A DNA stretch of 64,000 bases, taken from positions 3,451,697-3,515,696 of the forward strand of contig NZ_LMGA01000001.1 in the NCBI RefSeq assembly GCF_001427025.1, in the 5' to 3' direction. This document shows, piece by piece, positions 55,902-64,000 of the stretch. The DNA comes from Mesorhizobium sp. Root554. Lineage in GTDB: Bacteria > Pseudomonadota > Alphaproteobacteria > Rhizobiales > Rhizobiaceae. The translations under genes and the position numbers were made by a program. The notes below the pieces were generated by a model. The model ran no database searches. It saw nothing but the letters and a program-made list of their open reading frames with translations, and had not been told where the DNA came from. The stretch's first letter is position 1. Each line of letters starts with the position of its first letter.

Positions 55902-57143
55902 GCCGCTTGGCCGGCTTTGCCGCGATGCCGCGCAATGATGCTGTCTGGAAGGCGAACGCGACCCGAGAGGAGTTCTTGGGCAAGGGACGATTGAGTTTGA
56001 TAAAGCACGTCTAGTTTTGCACGCTCGGCCGTTAGTCGGGCTTCTATCGTTTCATACAGATCAGCAAAGCTGTCCTGCTCAGCTTTTGGGGGCACCGCAA
56101 TCGAAAATCGCTTGAGCGTTTTTGAATTGATATTCCATTGAGAAACGCCCGGCGTAGCGAGCGTCTTTAACCTCTCCTGAGTTCGTGGCAGGTTCAAGAT
56201 GGCATTAAGCCAGTATGGATTTACACTATTTTTCACGACAAGGCGGATCAGATAGCTTGCAAAGACGACCTCCGTGCTTGGGTCATGTCTGACGATCCCT
56301 GTTTTGCCAACAAGAGCTTGGCTGTTTGTCCTGTTGAACAGAATGTCACCCTTCTTTATTGAGCATGAGGCGATTTCGGCGGGTGTCACGTCAGTTGACT
56401 TCAGCCCGCGGACATCCACGTTTACTTTACCATCCCCGATATCCGGCATCCTCAAGACTGGCACTGTGCCTTTGCCATCCAGTGGGATCGAAAGCCCATA
56501 TTGGCATTGCCGGACAAGTGAACCGATCGCCTGTACATGCCATTTCGGTTGCTTCTCGCTGCCCTGAAAGTCTCTGGTCAGCTCGTTGCGGCTCTCAACT
56601 AATGCCTCAATCAGCGTCCTCGTCTTTGCAATAGCTTCCACCACCACGCCTAAGACCTCGGCAATCGCGCTCTGTTCAGCGAGCGCTGGAAGTGGCATTT
56701 GAAATGCCCCCACATCGCGTGGACGAATAGCCGCGTAGTTGGTCGAGCCGACAGCATCGACTTGTCGATGAAGTCGGCCATCCCGAATGATATGATCAAA
56801 CCAATCCAACACTACCCTGGATTGGTTGATCTCAAATAAGAAGTAGTGACCACTGACAATCGCCCCGTCACTTTCAATTGGTATCAACCCAAAACCACCA
56901 ACTTTGGCGTCGATTTCCGCAACGAGAAGGTCGTCGGCCCTGCAAAGTTTCTGGCGCTTTGTTTTTATGTAACTCCCAGGCACCTTATCGCGAGGTTCAA
57001 CGCCTTGGTTTCTCACCCGTGCAGTGACACGGTGATAGTGAGTGCTGTCATCAATTTCGATCCAACTCACGCGTTCGCGAATTACTTCCCGCAGGCGGAT
57101 GATCGGCCATTCAGCAGCAACCGGGCCAAATCGGGTAAACGCT

Positions 57144-57154
<11 letters not shown>
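55898..57154 (-). CDS. hsdS: Type I R-M specificity subunit S, full length
   Basis: 418 residues with two target-recognition domains. TRD1 covers about 1-155, a central helical spacer about 156-195 (LPALAEQSAIAEVLGVVVEA), TRD2 about 200-360 and a distal spacer about 361-400 (VPPKAEQDSFADLYETIEAR). It sets the bipartite DNA target for HsdM and HsdR. The ATG is 11 bases inside hsdM. A second, half-size S gene heads the same operon. Confidence 0.94.
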
Positions 57155-58670
<1,516 letters not shown>

Positions 58671-58677
58671 GTTTTCC

Positions 58678-59310
58678 TCAATGGTTCTGATTGTCGCCAA
58701 ACAGGCGAGCGTCAATCAGACGCCGCGCGAGTGAGCGGCGGATTTCGGCAGCCTCTAGGGCGGTGCGGTAGGCGATTTGCGCGTCCTTAACGAGGGCGGC
58801 GATGCGCTGCTGTTCGTTCAGCGGCGGCAGATTGATTTCGAGCTTGGCAAGGTCTTTGGGCGACAGGGACAGCAGCGTCGTTGCCCCCCTTCGCAAAACC
58901 TCGATCTTTGGGCGAAAGACATCGCTCGATAGGATCGCAAACAGGGCGCCCCCCGTCACATCGGTGCCGGGTCGCACGACGATGATGTTTGCACTGGCGA
59001 TGGCTCCTGCGGTCTCATCACCCACGAGGCCGAACTTCAACAGCGTCCCGCGTCCGGTGACGAGCACATCGTCGGCCTGAACCGCATAGGTCATAGCTTT
59101 GGACAGGGACGAAAAACCGACGGTGTCCAACGCTTCGCGCGGAGCGACAGCGCCGTCCTGAAGGTCGCGCACGCCGATAACCGGAAGCCTTTCCCCCGGA
59201 CGAACCACCGTTTCCTCGCGCGACACCCCAACCCCGGCAAAAACTTCTGCGACATCGAGCAGGCGCGCGGTTAGACCGATTGGAGTTGCTATTTCTTCGT
59301 GTTGGATCAT
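58678..59310 (-). CDS. Half-size type I specificity subunit (single TRD), first gene of the hsd operon
   Basis: 210 residues from ATG 59310. It holds one target-recognition domain (about 1-165) and one conserved helical spacer (168-205, LPPLNEQQRIAALVKDAQIA). The operon also carries a full HsdS of different sequence. Half S proteins can pair as dimers and recognise palindromic targets. The start sits where a consensus promoter would begin transcription, so the mRNA is predicted to be leaderless; ATG 59316 is an alternative start. Whether both S proteins share one HsdM is open. Confidence 0.85.
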   Translation of the reverse strand: MIQHEEIATPIGLTARLLDVAEVFAGVGVSREETVVRPGERLPVIGVRDLQDGAVAPREALDTVGFSSLSKAMTYAVQADDVLVTGRGTLLKFGLVGDETAGAIASANIIVVRPGTDVTGGALFAILSSDVFRPKIEVLRRGATTLLSLSPKDLAKLEINLPPLNEQQRIAALVKDAQIAYRTALEAAEIRRSLARRLIDARLFGDNQNH

Positions 59311-59316
59311 GGGCAT

Positions 59317-59345
59317 AGAATAGCCGTAGCACGCTACCATGTCAA
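59317..59345 (-). promoter_or_regulatory. hsd operon promoter, predicted leaderless
   Basis: -35 TTGACA (59345-59340, perfect consensus), a 17-base spacer and -10 TATTCT (59322-59317). The seventh base after the -10 is the A of the ATG at 59310. The spacer contains the palindrome GTAGCACGCTAC (59326-59337). Confidence 0.7.
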
Positions 59346-59371
59346 GACAAAATAAAACCGTAACAAGCTAC
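59326..59371. promoter_or_regulatory. Two operator-like repeats CCGTARCAMGCTAC between hsd and the HTH gene
   Basis: GTAGCACGCTAC (59326-59337) and GTAACAAGCTAC (59360-59371) share the pattern GTARCAMGCTAC, both preceded by CC. Each is nearly palindromic. They start 34 bases apart; one is inside the hsd promoter and the other lies upstream of the divergent gene's promoter. Confidence 0.6.
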
Positions 59372-59395
59372 GGCACATGAGTTCAAGATTGGTGG

Positions 59396-59424
59396 TTGAC
59401 TATCTGGCGACTCTCCCTCATATA
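59396..59424 (+). promoter_or_regulatory. Promoter of the small HTH gene
   Basis: -35 TTGACT (59396-59401), a 17-base spacer and -10 CATATA (59419-59424), about 50 bases before the start codon at 59473. Confidence 0.5.
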
Positions 59425-59472
59425 GGGGGGGTCGGGCCTAGAGTCTGGCGTTTGATGAAACAGGAGCAAAGT

Positions 59473-59727
59473 ATGGGATCACGTGCGAGGCCGAGCGGCC
59501 TCACAATCAACGAGCGCGACGTGGCGCTTATTCGGGGCATGATCGAGCGGGGCGACCGCCATCACGATATCGCAGCGTTCTTCGGGCTCAATCAGGGCCG
59601 GATCGCTGAAGTAAAGGATGGGACGCGGTTTCCGGAAGTTCTGCCGGCGAGTCCAGACGAACTTCCGCCCAAGGGGCCGTATCTCACCCCGAAGGTAACA
59701 TGGATGGAAAACCGACTGGTCTCGTAA
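59473..59727 (+). CDS. Small helix-turn-helix protein, candidate controller of the hsd operon
   Basis: 84 residues from ATG 59473, with AGGAGC five bases upstream; upstream in-frame ATG codons lack a ribosome site. The central helix-turn-helix reads GDRHHDIAAFFGLNQGRIAE and resembles small sigma-region-4/Xre-like HTH proteins of rhizobial elements. The C-terminal part is Pro-rich. It is divergent from the hsd operon, and two near-identical palindromic sites lie between them, as for R-M controller proteins. Its role is inferred from position. Confidence 0.65.
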   Translation: MGSRARPSGLTINERDVALIRGMIERGDRHHDIAAFFGLNQGRIAEVKDGTRFPEVLPASPDELPPKGPYLTPKVTWMENRLVS

Positions 59728-59866
59728 ACCAGCCGATTTCCGAATACCTGGGCCGAAGCCCGCTAGGCATGTCTTGAACAACATTACCCTAGCTGGCCCC
59801 TCCTTAAAGATCAATGACCCGGCGCTTCGGACGGGTCACATTTCCAGCCCAAGGAGGGCCATCTAC

Positions 59867-60037
59867 ATGTTTGAAATCCTTCGCGCGAACGCAGGCGGGT
59901 ACTTCTGGCGTCTTAAGGGTGCCAATGGCGAAACCCTGTGCCACTCCGAAGTCTACACCTCAAAGCAGTCCGCTCAGACGGGCGTTGATACGGCAAAGAG
60001 GGTCGCCCCCCTCGCACAGGTCCACGACCGGACCTAA
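59867..60037 (+). CDS. DUF1508/YegP-like small protein
   Basis: 56 residues from ATG 59867, with a strong AAGGAGGG upstream. It holds a single DUF1508 repeat (FEILRANAGGYFWRLKGANG, then VYTSKQSAQTGVDTAKR). YegP proteins have two such repeats and unknown function, and single-repeat forms are common on mobile elements. The protein is soluble and small. Confidence 0.75.
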   Translation: MFEILRANAGGYFWRLKGANGETLCHSEVYTSKQSAQTGVDTAKRVAPLAQVHDRT

Positions 60038-60059
60038 TACATAGGGCACTATCAAGGAC

Positions 60060-60090
60060 GAGCCTCGCGGCCAACGCTGCGGGCTCATTT
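60060..60090 (+). terminator. Terminator after the DUF1508 gene
   Basis: GAGCC and CGC pair with GCG and GGCTC across a 10-base loop, with one unpaired T, and the stem is followed by ATTTTCAT. It lies about 22 bases after the stop. Confidence 0.55.
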
Positions 60091-60271
60091 TCATGCTGCT
60101 GGCTAAACTGAACCTGCCGTTGCTCATGTGCGTCTGATCGCGCGTGCGCAGGCGTTGGACGGCGTTTCATCGTGCTGGATCGGGTTGGTAAATGTTATAT
60201 AAGTATCTGATATTGCTTGTATTTTCAAGATGATTTGGTTAGTTTGAGTTGAGGCCAACAGGAGGTCTCAA

Positions 60272-61435
60272 ATGCCTAGCCTACGTCTTACCCGCCGCGC
60301 CATTGACGACATTCCGTTCTCTGCCAACGGCCAAGTCCTCTACCGTGATACGCTGCTTTCCGGCTTCGGTCTTCGGGTCGGCAGCCGCTCCAAGGTCTAT
60401 TTTGCCGAAGGGCAGGTGAACCGTGACACCCGACGCGTCACCATTGGTCGCGCGGACCTCTTTGCACCGGAGGTGGCCCGCAAGAAGGCGCTCGCCTTGC
60501 TGGGCGAAATGGCCGAGGGCCGCAACCCCAATGAAGAAAAGCGCAAGGAAACGGTTGAGCGCGTCACGCTCGCCGTGGCCTTCGAACGCTTTTTCGAGGC
60601 GCGCAACAAGCTGTCGCCGCACACCGTCACCAATTACGGGCGCACCGCCAAGCTCTACCTCAAGGCATGGCGCAAAAAGCCCATGAACCAGATCACCCGA
60701 CAAATGGTGCTGGCCAAGCATCAGGAGATTGCCAAGGCGCATGGCGAGGTGACGGCCAACAATGCGATGCGGCACCTCCGCTCGGTCTATAACTTCATTG
60801 CCGCCACCCAGGACGATTTCCCGCCGAACCCGGTGCTGATCCTTTCGCAGGCTCGCGCTTGGTATCGCGAGCGGCGTCGGCAAACTTTAGTCACTGCACT
60901 GGACCTGCCCATGTGGTGGCAAGCCGTCATGGCTGAACCGGATTATTCCCGCGACTTTCTGCTCACGGCACTGTTCACTGGCATGCGCCGGGGAGAGCTG
61001 ATGAAGCTCCGGTGGGACAATGTGGAGCTGCAAGCGCGGACCTTGCACTTGCCCACCACCAAGAATGGCGACCCGCTGAACCTGCCGCTGTCGGCATTCA
61101 TTGCGGACCTGCTGACCAAGCGCAAGGAGGCGGCGGACGGCTCACCTTGGGTGTTCCCCGGCCCCGGCAAGAACGGTCACCTCGTGGAGACCAAAAAGTT
61201 CCTGCTTCGCGTCACCACAGGGTCAGGCGTCAGCTTCACCCTGCATGATCTGCGTCGCACCTTTATCACCATCGCCGAAAGCTTTGACGTTCCCTACTAC
61301 GCGCTCAAGCGGCTTCTGAACCACCGCGCCAACGGCGACGTCACGGGCGGCTATATCGTGGTCAACGCCGAACGGTTGCGCGTCCCGGTTGAACTGGTTG
61401 CGGCCCGGATCTTGGAGTTGGCCAATGTCAGTTAG
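60272..61435 (+). CDS. int: Tyrosine-type integrase of the element
   Basis: 387 residues with a strong ribosome site (CAGGAGGTC). The N-terminal DUF4102-like arm domain (residues 1-90) is typical of tRNA-targeting integrases, followed by a core-binding domain (100-190). The catalytic set is R239 (TGMRRGEL), H325 and R328 (HDLRRTF), H351 (LNHRANGD) and Y361 (GGYIVV). It should excise and insert the element at tRNA-Thr. It lies about 11 kb from the attachment junction at 49267; many elements keep int next to one end, so the other end may be on the right. Confidence 0.94.
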   Translation: MPSLRLTRRAIDDIPFSANGQVLYRDTLLSGFGLRVGSRSKVYFAEGQVNRDTRRVTIGRADLFAPEVARKKALALLGEMAEGRNPNEEKRKETVERVTLAVAFERFFEARNKLSPHTVTNYGRTAKLYLKAWRKKPMNQITRQMVLAKHQEIAKAHGEVTANNAMRHLRSVYNFIAATQDDFPPNPVLILSQARAWYRERRRQTLVTALDLPMWWQAVMAEPDYSRDFLLTALFTGMRRGELMKLRWDNVELQARTLHLPTTKNGDPLNLPLSAFIADLLTKRKEAADGSPWVFPGPGKNGHLVETKKFLLRVTTGSGVSFTLHDLRRTFITIAESFDVPYYALKRLLNHRANGDVTGGYIVVNAERLRVPVELVAARILELANVS

Positions 61436-61931
61436 TGGCTCCACATACCGGACGACCTTGGGCGATGGAACAAGCGTGCTGGAACGTGTTTTGCTCGCCA
61501 TTATCAATGCCCACACGGATGCCGATACCGAGGGGCGGCAGTGGGAACGGCTGAACGCCGCGATGTCTGCACTAGTCGGGCCAATGACTGCAAAAGAACG
61601 CAACCTGGAAAAGGCTTTGATATTCATCGTGCGCGAAAGACAGAGGGACGAATGTGATGTTGAGATACAGGCGATGTGCTCGGGGCCAAGCGCGTCGCGC
61701 GCAGAGACACGCTCCGTGCCCACGCTTGCAAGGCTTGCGGCAGTAGAGATTTTAGGCTGCGCAACGCCAGCCGAGAAGGTACCCGCCGTCCATGCGCTCT
61801 GTGCAATGTATCAGGACCGATTTGGATTGCATGCTCGGGACTATGATGAGGTCCGCGAAGCTCTCCAATCTGAAGCCGTGCAACACATCTGCGACGAACT
61901 GGCGGAATGGGGTATCGCCACCCGAGCATAG
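61425..61931 (+). CDS. Hypothetical protein overlapping int
   Basis: 168 residues from ATG 61425, which overlaps the int stop by 11 bases. I do not recognise a family. It is mostly helical (LERVLLAIINAHTDADTEG, then ERNLEKALIFIVRERQRDE), with no membrane or signal segment. Coupling to int suggests expression with the element's mobility functions. The 294 bases after it hold no gene, but include a perfect 7-base hairpin CGGGAGG-TT-CCTCCCG at 62109-62124. Confidence 0.6.
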   Translation: MSVSGSTYRTTLGDGTSVLERVLLAIINAHTDADTEGRQWERLNAAMSALVGPMTAKERNLEKALIFIVRERQRDECDVEIQAMCSGPSASRAETRSVPTLARLAAVEILGCATPAEKVPAVHALCAMYQDRFGLHARDYDEVREALQSEAVQHICDELAEWGIATRA

Positions 61932-62225
61932 TAATCTCAATGGCCTGCTGGCTTTTTGTTTCATTGCCGATTGCCGCAATTGAACGACGGCCAACCTTAT
62001 GCAATGAAATGTGTGCGGATGAGCTGACATCCATCGCCCGGAGAAGTCCGGTGGCGAGTAACCCCAGGATTGGCGGACATCGCTGAGGCCTGACGGACCA
62101 TACTCTTGCGGGAGGTTCCTCCCGGCCATGTCAAGTAGCTGAGAACTGAGAACGGGACCGATTGCCTACTCCGGCGTCGTTTTCACCCGTGCGCGCTCAG
62201 TCGCGCCATTCAGAAAGCTACTGAT

Positions 62226-62504
62226 ATGCAATCAATCAGTCAGCATCGCGCTCGTAAGGGCGCGATCTTTTCTTCGGACCAGCAACCGCAACAGCAGATG
62301 GAGCGGTTCCTGACGACCGGGCAAGTGGCCACCCTTACGGGTGTCAGCGAATCCTATCTCGAAAAGGGCCGCATCTACGGCTATGGCCCGCCCTTTATCA
62401 GGCTTCGCCCCGGCTCCAAGAGCGGCGCGATTCGCTATCGTCTCAGCGCCGTAATGCACTGGCTTGAAGAACGGCAATGCGACCCGGAGGCGGGTCATGT
62501 CTGA
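62226..62504 (+). CDS. AlpA/HTH_17-like DNA-binding protein
   Basis: 92 residues from ATG 62226; ATG 62298 (MERFLTTGQV) is an alternative start that keeps the whole domain. The winged-helix excisionase-type domain reads LTTGQVATLTGVSESYLEKG and then YGPPFIRLRPGSKSGAIRYR. Such proteins act as excisionases or as activators of int in islands. The stop overlaps the primase start by 8 bases, so it heads the replication module. Confidence 0.85.
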   Translation: MQSISQHRARKGAIFSSDQQPQQQMERFLTTGQVATLTGVSESYLEKGRIYGYGPPFIRLRPGSKSGAIRYRLSAVMHWLEERQCDPEAGHV

Positions 62505-64000
62505 GTCGAGCCACAAGACTTTACTCGCCTTCCTTGTCTCCCTTGCCGGTCATGGGCGAACCGACTGCTACAGCCGGTTCAACGTCCGTACTGGCAAGGG
62601 GTATCTCTTGGCCGAGGAGGCCCTGAATCAAGATGTTGTCGCCGCTCACCAGAGCGGCGAACAGCCCATCGCCATCTATCTGTTTTCCGGCGAAACAACG
62701 CGGCTCGCTGCGCTGGACATCGACAATCATGGTTCGGAACTGGACTGGCAGGAGGTGGCCAAGCGCACCCTGCCGCTTGTCGAGGATTTGCGCTCGCGGG
62801 GCATGACGCCTTTCGTTGTGCGCTCTGGCGGCGGTGCAGGCATTCATATTTGGCTGGCATGGCGAGAGCCACAGAATTGTCGGGATGTCCGCCGGCTCCT
62901 AGCGCGGATAATGCGCAAGAACGGTTTCAAGCCGGGCACGGGCGGCATAGCCAACGGGGAAATTGAGGTCTATCCGAAGCAGGATACAGTTTCGGCAGGG
63001 AAGCTCGGGAATCCCATAGCACTGCCGTTCTCTCGCAGCTCCGTCCCGCTCGATAGCGAGCTTCAGCCACGTTCCCTGAATGGCTATACGCCTGCGGCCA
63101 TCGCGGAGCTGCATGCGCCGCCTCTCGCAGCGTTGCAATCGGACGATCTTCCGGCTGACGATCAGCCCCGGCCCCTCCGCTATCCTTCGCCGCCGGACGT
63201 GGTGCTCAAGGGCGACGAGTCGCAAGCGAACGCCGCCCTTCGGCATGTTTCCGCGAACGACTATGACAACTGGATTCGGATTGGTTTCGTGCTCAAGCAC
63301 TCTTTTGGCGAAAACGGCTTCCAGCTTTGGAACGAATGGTCGAAGTCGTCTCCGAAATATCCGGGCGAAAGCGAGTGCCGAAAGGTCTGGGACAGCTTCG
63401 AGCCCGACGGCACGGTCGGCATCGGAAGCCTGTTCTATCTGGCCCAGCAAGGCGGTTGGAACGGTCCCAGCGAGCCGGAAATCCGTGAGATGAATGCCAA
63501 ATACGGCATCGTTACCCAGGGCACGAAAACCATGATCGTTGAAAAGCAGATCGACCCCGAGGAGGACAATGCATTCGTGTGGATTTCAAAGGAGGTTCTA
63601 CGGGATCGACACAGGTCAGAGAGTGTTCTTGTCTCAACAGGCAAAACGGTCGAACAAGTGCCGTTGCCGGTCTATTGGCTCTCCAGTTCCGATGCCGATC
63701 ACTATAAGCGCATTGACTTTAATCCGAGTCTGCCGCCGGGCCGCAACGGGAATACGTATAACATCTGGACTGGCTTCGCGATCAGGCCGGAACTGGGCGA
63801 CTGGAGCATCCTCAAGGAACACATCGCGGAGAACATCTGCGACGGTGATGCAGACCTGAATGAATGGCTGCTGAATTGGCTTGCCCTTGGCGTTCAACGA
63901 CCAGGAGACGTACTTGGAACGGCCCCGGTGCTCTCGGGTCTGCCCGGTGTCGGCAAGGGCATCCTCGCCCATAGCTATGGAAGCCTGTGGGGACGGCACT
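62497..64000 (+). CDS. Archaeo-eukaryotic-type primase fused to helicase; partial
   Basis: 501 codons are in the window and the frame is open at the right edge. The N-terminal AEP primase domain shows the metal-binding LDIDNHG (D74, D76), RSGGGAGIHIWLAW (109-122) and EVYPKQD with GKLGNPIALPF (157-178). A PriCT-2-type segment follows (NWIRIGFVLKHSFGENGFQL, about 256-275). Near the cut end a Walker A GLPGVGKG (481-488) begins the DUF5906-like/SF3 helicase domain. It should start replication of the element after excision. The AEP motif resembles that used in TOTE conflict systems. Confidence 0.88.
   Translation, partial: MSESSHKTLLAFLVSLAGHGRTDCYSRFNVRTGKGYLLAEEALNQDVVAAHQSGEQPIAIYLFSGETTRLAALDIDNHGSELDWQEVAKRTLPLVEDLRSRGMTPFVVRSGGGAGIHIWLAWREPQNCRDVRRLLARIMRKNGFKPGTGGIANGEIEVYPKQDTVSAGKLGNPIALPFSRSSVPLDSELQPRSLNGYTPAAIAELHAPPLAALQSDDLPADDQPRPLRYPSPPDVVLKGDESQANAALRHVSANDYDNWIRIGFVLKHSFGENGFQLWNEWSKSSPKYPGESECRKVWDSFEPDGTVGIGSLFYLAQQGGWNGPSEPEIREMNAKYGIVTQGTKTMIVEKQIDPEEDNAFVWISKEVLRDRHRSESVLVSTGKTVEQVPLPVYWLSSSDADHYKRIDFNPSLPPGRNGNTYNIWTGFAIRPELGDWSILKEHIAENICDGDADLNEWLLNWLALGVQRPGDVLGTAPVLSGLPGVGKGILAHSYGSLWGRH

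Overview
The window looks like the chromosome of an alphaproteobacterium of the order Hyphomicrobiales (Rhizobiales), closest in style to Mesorhizobium, Aminobacter and other Phyllobacteriaceae. This rests on high GC content, a soluble FdsGBA-D formate dehydrogenase cluster, rhizobial-type MocR and MttB-like genes, a DUF2239 protein, and a tRNA-Thr(CGT) fragment of alphaproteobacterial type. Genus assignment is inference.

Positions 1 to about 49,150 are ordinary core and accessory metabolism. In order: the edge of a chain-length-type membrane protein; a minus-strand group of ilvD, cytosine deaminase and an EamA transporter; an RND efflux pump with a divergent TetR repressor and an operator inside the pump promoter; a three-gene ABC importer of the FbpA/AfuA type facing an inositol-monophosphatase-family enzyme; a LysR-fdsG-fdsB-fdsA-fdhD-fdsD formate dehydrogenase cluster; a DUF47-PiT phosphate transport pair; an Mrp/ApbC Fe-S carrier; an orphan CoxG-like protein; a sugar-acid dehydratase of the IlvD/Edd family; a GFA-family protein; a MATE exporter; a MocR regulator with an MttB-like methyltransferase; pgi with a HAD phosphatase; a DUF2239 gene; an acyl-CoA synthetase with a long Lys/Ala/Pro-rich N-terminal tail; a complete dppABCDF-type peptide importer; a RES/Xre toxin-antitoxin pair; and a MarR/ClC pair.

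At 49,267 the sequence meets the 3' half of a tRNA-Thr(CGT) gene (minus strand), and base composition and gene content change. From here to the end of the window is an integrative element whose far end lies outside. It carries a DUF262/DUF1524 (GmrSD-like) protein, a minus-strand type I restriction-modification operon (half-size HsdS, HsdM, full HsdS, HsdR, an HExxH metallopeptidase and a small unknown protein), a divergent small helix-turn-helix protein with two shared operator-like repeats, a DUF1508 protein, a tyrosine integrase, an AlpA-like protein and an archaeo-eukaryotic-type primase/helicase cut by the window end. The tRNA remnant is read as one attachment junction. The anticodon-loop sequence forms one arm of a 7-6-7 inverted repeat there, as expected for a tyrosine-recombinase core site.

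The most unusual points are: the two-specificity-subunit type I operon with its translationally coupled metallopeptidase and a promoter that predicts a leaderless transcript; the similar leaderless layout at the RES/Xre locus; the histone-H1-like tail on the acyl-CoA synthetase; and the tRNA attachment core. No CRISPR array, rRNA gene or complete tRNA gene was seen.
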